DNA of 64,000 nt, from positions 3,100,001 to 3,164,000 of the forward strand of contig ML978123.1 in the NCBI GenBank assembly GCA_010015805.1, given 5' to 3'. Made by a program: the position numbers and the translations under genes. This document shows, piece by piece, positions 57,548 through 64,000 of this stretch. The notes under the pieces are model-generated. The model worked only from the letters and a program-made list of their open reading frames with translations, was not told where the DNA came from and searched no databases. Source of the DNA: Rhizodiscina lignyota (Eukaryota; Ascomycota; Dothideomycetes; Aulographales; Rhizodiscinaceae). Numbering within the stretch: the stretch's first letter is position 1; the number at the start of each line of letters is the position of its first letter.

Positions 57548-59208
57548 ATGCCAAGGTAACGACAGAAACGAAGAACGGCTTCGGCCAAAGATGGTGGACA
57601 GGAAGAAATGAAGAAAACGAAGATCAGAGACAATTGTCAGCGAGAGACAGCAGCCTTGAGGGATTCCGGTTAATCACAGATGTAACAGAAAGGATGAAGA
57701 GTTCTAAAAACGCCTAACGGCAGCCAAGCTCCGTAGGATTCGACGCACTTAGCAGGTGGTTAAAGACGGGGAATGTCGTTGGTGGCTGGTGTTGTGCTAC
57801 CATGCCACATCCTGGCACTGCGACGCCCAAGCCTCCCCCGATCGGGGATGTGGGTCCCATCACAGCCACTACCTATTGAAAATGTATATTGCCCTATGTA
57901 TACATTATGTATCTCGAGGATAGAGGCTCAACGAGCATCTGGCTGATGTTCTGGACGAGGTGAAGTGGAATGTCAGATGGATTGCTGGCAGCTGATGCTC
58001 GCAGGCACTGCCGAGGCTGCAATTTATTTATTAGGACAGCTTGTTTACTTTCCGGATGCAAATGTGTTTCAGCTGCACGCCCTGCCTGCAGAGGCAATTC
58101 CCAGCTGACCGTGTTCTCTAGGCTTTCAAAGCTGTAAAGCTGAGGCCTGAGCAAATCTAAAGTTTACGTAGTATTTACTACGGTTAAGCGGCGTCGTACG
58201 GCTGAATTTGAGCCTAAGAATGCCAGCTTACAGCTGATATCTTCATTTTTCCGCTAGAGCTCTGGGTTCCAGCTGGCCTTTAGTAGATTTTAGCTGTACG
58301 CTACCAAAGTCCGGCCCTACGCTATACAAGTAAGCTTAAAGATAGCGACGTATTTTTACATCTGAATCTTCATCTACATCCGGGAAGTGAACAAGCCATA
58401 TCTCAAACGAGCTTAAAGCGAACAACATCACACCCCACATATTCTTCTCAACCGGGATAAAGAAGGATACATCTCTAAACGGTCCTGGTATCGTTACGAT
58501 CTCCTCTTCAAGTGTTGGGCAGCGGAATGATTACCCTCCGGCTCTCTCTTCCCCGCTTGGGCCTCCATCTGGACATTTAAACAACTCTCCTGGAGTCCTG
58601 AATTTGTCTACATGTATGTGCTTTGTCATCTACATCTGTCATATAATATGCATATGTCCTAAATTCGAACGTGGCATGGAGTACTTCCTTGCAATTAAGC
58701 TTCATTCAAGCCATTCGAAGGTTTGCATCAAGGCTAAGTAGGGATACGATGAAGCATTCAAGGACCCAGAAATAATCGTGAAGCAGCAATTTTGCTTGTG
58801 AAGTTACGAGGTAACGCTAACCAGAGCCAGACAGGCAAATGGGGCTACGTTGAGACTGTTCCTGCCGCCATAAACCACTTAGCGGCCACTGCATCCAGCG
58901 TTTCAACCCCAGATACGCGAGAAATTTTTACCCTCGCTGCTGATATATTCACCATATTGCGGAAGAGTGGCCTTGGAAGAATATCTTGTTCTATCCAATT
59001 ATGGACGGTGATAGAACGACCGATTCCCCGCAAGCGAACATCTTCTCCGCATGTGAAATCACGATGGCTGGGATGTTCGTTTTCCATAACCGGTTTAACT
59101 CAGGCACGCTTCAAGCTCACCAGTGACCGACTGGCCAGCGCCTAGATGATCTCCAATAATCTTGGATAACAATCACCCGAGTCTTTCTCATTCTTGCATG
59201 GTGCTAGC
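57548..59208. other. Long intergenic region without recognised gene
   Basis: About 1.7 kb. A minus-strand frame of 86 codons (57894-58154) and one of 80 codons (58845-59087) begin with ATG but match nothing. Between 57,950 and 58,310 the pentamer AGCTG occurs eight times. I looked for terminal inverted repeats or flanking duplications and saw none. Confidence 0.35.
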
Positions 59209-60657
59209 ATGTCCGTCGAATCCGGGGAAGCCCAGAAAGTCGGGGTAGACGAGAAGCGTGGATATATTCCGTCCAGCCTCCCACTTCGCACTCGCTCGTT
59301 CGTACATCTGCGTCCCGTTCAGTGGGTGGGTGCCATCATCATGTTATTTGGAGGTATCTTTGTCCTGCTTGGTGGCCTTTCCAGCTTCGTCTACGGCCAA
59401 AGCACGAATCAGACTGGTACCGGCACAGCTACTGGCACCAGCACCAGCACAAGTACTACTTCAGCGACTGCTGCAACCGCTGCTACCTTTACCAACCCTG
59501 TTTTGAATCAAGTTGGAGCTGATCCGTATGATGTCTCCTTTTCCTCGAGTTTATACAATTCTAATGGTGGTACAGATGGGTCATTCGCTATGAGGGATAT
59601 TACTACATGACTTTTACGTATGCTGAAGCTTCTTGCAATAAGCCATTCCAATAATTGACTAGAATTTAGGACTTCTTCTAACATTCAATTGCTTCGGAGT
59701 AAATTCCTTACGTACGTCAACAATGAGTCCACTGCAAATATGGGCATCTAACCATTCCACAGCAATTGGAACAATGTGGACCGCAAAACAATCTTTCAGC
59801 CATCTCCTGGCATGAATTATTCGACCGATCTCTGGGCTCCAGAACTGCATCATCTCAACGGCAAATGGTATGTCATCTTCACCGCAGATCCGAACAGCGA
59901 TTCTCCGCCGCCGGAAGTTGACATGTACTGCGACTATACCTGCCCAGCGGTGCACCACCGGATGTACGTTATCGAAGGCAGCGGTGATGATCCTTGGAGC
60001 GCTTCTTTCAGCATGAAAGCTCAATTGAACACATACGATCAGTTCGCAATTGATGGGACGTACTTCCAGCATGATACCGGACTTTACCACATCTACAGTT
60101 GCTGGTACAGGCAGTACGACGGCTGGCCGGCCAACCTCTGCATAACCAAGATGTCAAACCCTTGGACCGTGTCCTCCAACTTCTCCGAGCGTGTAATTCT
60201 TAGTGTACCTTCCAATCCCTGGGAGAAAACACCGTACGGCCGCGCCGTCAACATTCGTCTGTCTTCCAATGAAGGTCCGCAGCAACTCACGAATCCGCAT
60301 ACGGGACAGCAGTTCGTAATATACTCAGCCGCCCGATCTGACAACCGGAACTACTGCCTCGGCCAGCTGGAACTTGTTGGCGAGGATCCAATGAATGTAC
60401 AGGACTGGCGCAAGAACAATGAGGGGTGCGTCTTCTACCAGAATCCGATGGGAGAGACGTACGGAGTGGGACACGCCAGTTTCACGAAGAGCCCCGACGG
60501 AAAGGAGGACTGGATCGTGTACCATGGCATGCAAGATCCCACAAATGGATGGGGCGCAAGGACGATCCGTACACAGCGCTTTACGTGGAATAAAGACGGG
60601 GCGCCAAAGTTTCCGCGGCCAGGGTATGGACCGTACGAGGTGCCATCTGGACAATAG
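59209..60657 (+). CDS. GH43 family glycosidase with N-terminal membrane anchor
   Basis: Four exons (59209-59525, 59576-59617, 59670-59711, 59763-60657) give 431 residues. A cytosolic N-terminus of about 40 residues precedes a membrane segment (I-I-M-L-F-G-G-I-F-V-L-L-G-G) and a Ser/Thr-rich linker. The five-bladed propeller starts with N-P-V-L-N-Q-V-G-A-D-P-W-V-I-R (catalytic Asp), then T-D-L-W-A-P-E-L (pKa-modulating Asp) and S-S-N-E-G-P-Q (catalytic Glu), then V-G-H-A-S-F. This pattern fits alpha-L-arabinofuranosidase or xylosidase activities of GH43. The two 42-nt exons restore Y-Y-Y-M-T-F-T-T-S-S-N-I-Q and are needed for the fold. A membrane anchor instead of a cleavable signal is unusual; a cut after G-Q-S is possible. 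Confidence 0.9.
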
Positions 60658-60713
60658 AGTTCCAATCTATCATATTACAATCTACGGAATACCTTACCAA
60701 GTCCCTGTGTTTA

Positions 60714-63262
60714 TCACAGGAGGTTCCGCAGTGTCTTCAGCTCAGGACTTGCGCTTTCTTTGGACTTCAGCGTCAACACGGCCGCTTTCTGCGCGAAGTC
60801 GATCAGATATTCGATTCTCGCATCTCCCTTTCCCTTTTCTGCCATTCCTGCAATAATGGCACCAAGGAAGGTATCTCCCACTCCGTTCACACTGACAATA
60901 TCCTCATCCTTCACTCTCTCTATCGCGGGATAATATCGCATGTATACGCCTCCGACTTCTTTCTCTCCTCTGGAGACAATGTATTTTGAACTTCCTCCCT
61001 CTCTTAATCGCGCGTCATCTTGGTTGAGAACCTGGGTAAGCAGAACGCCGTTGGAACCGAGCTTAGTGATAATGCATGATATGAACGGTAGCATCTGAAT
61101 CGCCATCTGAGGCAAACCCTGATCCACCAACTCGACAGGCATAAGCTGGATGAACTTGTCCCTCGCACCTGTCGAAGGAATGCTCAACTCATTGATATAG
61201 CTCCACCAGTTGGCATTATCCATAAGCTCGTTCTGTCTTGCCGCATGATACATCGACGCGAGTTCGAGTGAGTTTGGCGTCGCCAGATCAATCCTTCTAC
61301 CCTCCGTTTCGGCAGTGCCAAACCACATCCTCTCCTCTCTTCGATCAGGGGAGAAGAGCCGTCGACACTTTGCCACGCTAACTGGTTCCAGCACCGTCAT
61401 TGCGCCCACCTCATTCGCATAGTCTAGCCATCGCATGATGATCGGAGCTTCCCAATTCGCATCGACGACCACGATCTTTGGGTCCTCGCCACGCTTGAGA
61501 GTGTCCTGCCAAAAGCTTCGAAAGTTTGCTTCGGACCAGAGACCCCGGTCTTCGAATATACTCATATCGGCCATAGCAAGCACAAGGTCCTTCCTTGCGT
61601 CATTAACCGCAATGTACTGCGCGGTCCTGCCACCGCTCGTGGGGTGTTGTATTTCTCGACTATTGGCGACGCGGATCTCCTCCGTCGGGAAATGTCGCTC
61701 TCTCAACTCCGCGATCGCAGAATGGCCAGCAATGTCGTCGCCCACAAGACTGCAAAATCGCACCGGTATGTTAAGATAGTGGAGGGCTTTGGCAACGTTG
61801 TGACCTACGCCGCCAATGGACTGCGTGATTGCTGCTGGATTTGACGTATGTGAATCGGGAGAGATGGCGCTGCGCGGATCGAGAGGGGCGAAATCGCACG
61901 AGAGGTCTACGGCGAGGGCCCCCGCTACGAGGACAGCGGGTGAGCCGATTAACTGCGGTTGATCAGGAGATGCGGAAGAGAGGAATAGTTCTGAGTGATG
62001 AGAAGGAGATTGGGTGGAGTGCGTCGTCGTAGATGCAGCAGACACTGGCGCAGTGTGGAATATTGGAGCAGATTCACGTCTTTCTCCAGGCCTATATGAG
62101 CATACAAAGTCTATCCCAATGTACAGGTTGAGTTTGCTCACCCTGAACCCAGACTTTCCGCTTCCAGCTTTGCCAGTTCCACTGCAACTCGCGTCCCTCG
62201 CTGGACATTTGAGGATACCAGGGCATGGTTCGCCGCGACGCTCTTCCCGTTCGTGAGTTCTTTAATCTTGGATAATATATATGGCGTATTATCCTTTCCG
62301 CTGATGCCATTTTCCTCCGCCTCTTGTACAGCCGACGCGATAATGTCGTCTATGTACTCCTTGGGTATTGCGGCCGACTCAGGGATTGGATTTGCAAAGA
62401 GCAGTCCCGATGAAAGTTGAAGCGTCATTTGCGCGTCTATTACACGTTAGTCCATCTACTCTGCGCGCTCTCTGGAGCACAATGACTCCTTACGAACTAC
62501 AGCCGCAGCTTCCCTCTCATCCCTCACCGTCATCGGACTCTTCACCCCGCTCTCCCTCGCCCAGAATGCCGGGAAATCCACATTTCCCTTTCGCCCATCT
62601 GCAAACGTAGCCACCCCGACGCCCTGCGTCTCCAGATACTCAATCGTGCGCGGGATATCCAAAAAACTTTTGCATCCACTACTAACCACTGCCACCGGAG
62701 TCCGTCCCAATTCCGTCAAATCTGCTGAGACATCCATACTCACCTCCCCGCCACGATGCACGCCGCCCAGGCCACCAGTTGCGAAAACCTTGATACCAGC
62801 CAGATGCGCCAACACCATGGTCCCCGCGATCGTGGTGCCGCCATGGAACGACTTCCCGGCTAGTCTCAGGCCCGTTGCGAATGCTAGGTCGCGCCTCGAG
62901 ATCTTGAGTACATCTTGCTTCCCAACGGATGAGGTGAGTCTGATGAGTTCATCTGGTGATAGACCCACATGCGCGACGCCATCGAGGATGCCGATGGTTG
63001 CGGGGACCGCGCCATTTACGCGCACGATGGACTCAAGCTCTGAGGCGAGCGCGACATTTGAAGGGTAGGGGAAGCCGTGGGTGTAGATTGTGGTTTCTAG
63101 TGCGACGACTGGGCGATTGGAGTGGATTGCTTCGCGGATCTCTTCTGATATGACGAGAAATGGGTTGTCTGGGGCGATTGTGGCCTTTCTCCTCATCCGC
63201 GACACTTGATATGCACCCTTGCTCTTTCTTATTCCCCTGAAGGCTAATTGTGGGCGAAACAT
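60714..63262 (-). CDS. Fused pseudouridine-5'-phosphate glycosidase and PfkB-type pseudouridine kinase
   Basis: Three exons (63262-62494, 62436-62142, 62091-60714) give 813 residues. Residues 30-350 are the PsuG/IndA-type glycosidase, with A-L-E-T-T-I-Y-T-H-G-F-P, V-F-A-T-G-G-L-G-G-V-H-R-G, and S-S-G-C-K-S-F-L-D-I-P. After a Ser/Pro-rich linker, residues 400-800 form a PfkB kinase with I-G-G-V-G-H-N-V-A-K-A-L and the catalytic N-G-V-G-D-T-F-L-G-A. Pseudouridine from RNA turnover is phosphorylated by the kinase and cleaved by the glycosidase to uracil and ribose-5-phosphate. In bacteria these are separate genes (psuK, psuG); the fusion occurs in many fungi. The N-terminal 27 residues are basic and could be a mitochondrial targeting sequence, unproven. 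It lies only 57 bases from the convergent GH43 gene. Confidence 0.94.
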
Positions 63263-63700
63263 GTTCCTTTATGGCTTGCTATGGAATCATACTCGCCGGA
63301 AGATCTTGGAGTCGCGAAGATAGATAGCTCAAAGAGGAATAGCTGTTGGAGTGACAAGTTTTTCATAAACCCTAACCCTATTCGAAAAATTGGCGATAGA
63401 CACAACCACCTCTCCCACAATCTCTTCATCCTTTCGGCAACGTGATTATTCTAGATCGGTACCGAATCTCCATACTTTCTCGTCCTTTCCAGCACTTATT
63501 CTCTGTGCCTCGACCACTCTGCCAGCCAGACAGCTCCCGTGAGCTCCTCAATGGCAAAAATTCATCTTCCGCAATTCTAGGAAGACTCTGGACCAACAGA
63601 ATACTAATGATTGATATTTTGTTATCTTTCCTTCAGTATGGGCTTCCATATACCATTCTGTCACTCTTCCGATCGTACTCCTTTCGCCCGTCCGTTCATC
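63263..63700. other. Promoter of the pseudouridine-salvage gene / 3' flank of the alginate lyase
   Basis: These 438 bases contain no gene. They hold the telomere-like element at 63367-63380. Confidence 0.5.
63367..63380 (-). promoter_or_regulatory. Telobox-like element (two telomere-repeat units)
   Basis: AAACCCTAACCCTA lies about 105-118 bases upstream of the pseudouridine-salvage start. Telomere-repeat motifs of this kind serve as binding sites for Tbf1-type factors in promoters of some fungi; a role here is inferred. Confidence 0.4.
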
Positions 63701-64000
63701 CTAATGTTGTACAACGATCGAAAAGAAATGTACATCTGATAGCGTAGCGCCCTGATTATAATTCCCAACTTTGAAATAGCTCAACGGCGCATTCAGCTGA
63801 TACGTGCTCAATCCCTTGGTGGGTTCGTCGTTGAGGGTCACGGAAAGCTTGTTTGACTCGTATGCTATCTCGTACGTAAAGTTCCCTCCGACAGGGACGT
63901 TGCCGATGTACGTTGGGACCTCATTTCCTCCCGTCCTGTTGCGTTCGACGCCCATATTTAGATCTCCTGCCGAACTATAATATAGTTCGCATACCGGCTT
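63701..64000 (-). CDS. PL7 alginate lyase C-terminal part, 5' end outside window
   Basis: An open frame enters from the window edge and ends at 63701. It has Y-I-G-N-V-P-V-G-G, F-T-Y-E-I-A-Y-E-S, then the diagnostic Y-F-K-V-G-N-Y-N-Q-G and S-D-V-H-F-F-S-I-V-V near the end, as in polysaccharide lyase family 7. PL7 enzymes cleave alginate or related glucuronans by beta-elimination; in soil or plant fungi the substrate is more likely glucuronan than seaweed alginate. The N-terminal two-thirds with the catalytic His/Tyr lie outside the window, so activity cannot be judged. A secreted location is expected from the family. Confidence 0.88.
   Translation of the reverse strand, partial: KPVCELYYSSAGDLNMGVERNRTGGNEVPTYIGNVPVGGNFTYEIAYESNKLSVTLNDEPTKGLSTYQLNAPLSYFKVGNYNQGATLSDVHFFSIVVQH

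Noticed and set aside
57940-58320. AGCTG-dense stretch considered as a small DNA transposon
   Set aside because: No terminal inverted repeats, target-site duplication or transposase similarity could be seen by eye.
1-64000. Search for a biosynthetic gene cluster
   Set aside because: Transporters, a Zn2Cys6 factor and oxidoreductases are present but dispersed among housekeeping genes, and no PKS, NRPS, terpene synthase or similar backbone gene occurs.

Overview
This is a 64 kb piece of a filamentous ascomycete genome (Pezizomycotina). The evidence is short spliceosomal introns (mostly 41-105 nt) with GT...CTRAY...AG signals, an eL42 ribosomal protein gene with a long first intron after the ATG, a three-domain laccase ending in the ascomycete DSG(L/I/V) tail, Zn2Cys6 and TRI12-type genes, DUF6594, and small LP-x-E-[IV]-R family proteins. 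The class cannot be fixed by eye; Dothideomycetes or Leotiomycetes are guesses. Nearly every gene had to be assembled from several open frames, so the exon limits given are my splice predictions.

Layout. 0-8.5 kb: truncated CocE/NonD hydrolase, laccase, a small secreted protein, a DUF6594 membrane protein and a tiny two-exon gene. 9-14 kb: a caspase-fold protease, then a divergent pair made of a Gal80-like Gfo/Idh/MocA protein and an AKR7-type aldo-keto reductase. 15-20.5 kb: three related small F-box-like genes around a secreted carboxylesterase. 21-25 kb: a mitochondrial-type membrane protein and a Zn2Cys6 transcription factor. 25.8-29.6 kb: decayed flavin monooxygenase remnant and a large seven-exon protein with a fungal NLR-type N-terminal domain and one frame slip. 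30-34.4 kb: eL42, a conserved hypothetical and the Fe-S scaffold ISU1. 35-41 kb: secreted DUF5695 protein and an MCT-like transporter. 41.6-44.1 kb: Sld2 and mitochondrial uL11. 45-50 kb: a Kex2-type cysteine-rich secreted peptide, a TRI12-like transporter and a RED-like splicing protein. 50.6-57.5 kb: an ankyrin protein interrupted by two in-frame TAG codons, a MYND protein and a cysteine-rich single-pass surface protein. 59-64 kb: membrane-anchored GH43, a fused pseudouridine-5'-phosphate glycosidase/kinase, and the end of a PL7 alginate lyase.

How it fits together. Housekeeping genes (eL42, ISU1, Sld2, uL11m, RED) are mixed with saprotroph or plant-associated accessory genes (laccase, esterase, GH43, PL7, DUF5695, secreted peptides, transporters). 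There is no backbone biosynthetic enzyme such as a PKS, NRPS or terpene synthase, so this is not a secondary-metabolite cluster. No rRNA, CRISPR array, intact transposon or virus-derived element was recognised. The observations most worth a second look are the ankyrin gene kept open apart from two TAG codons, the small cysteine-rich peptide, the caspase-like protease, and the cluster of LP-x-E-[IV]-R paralogues. I did not find a convincing wholly new multi-gene system.
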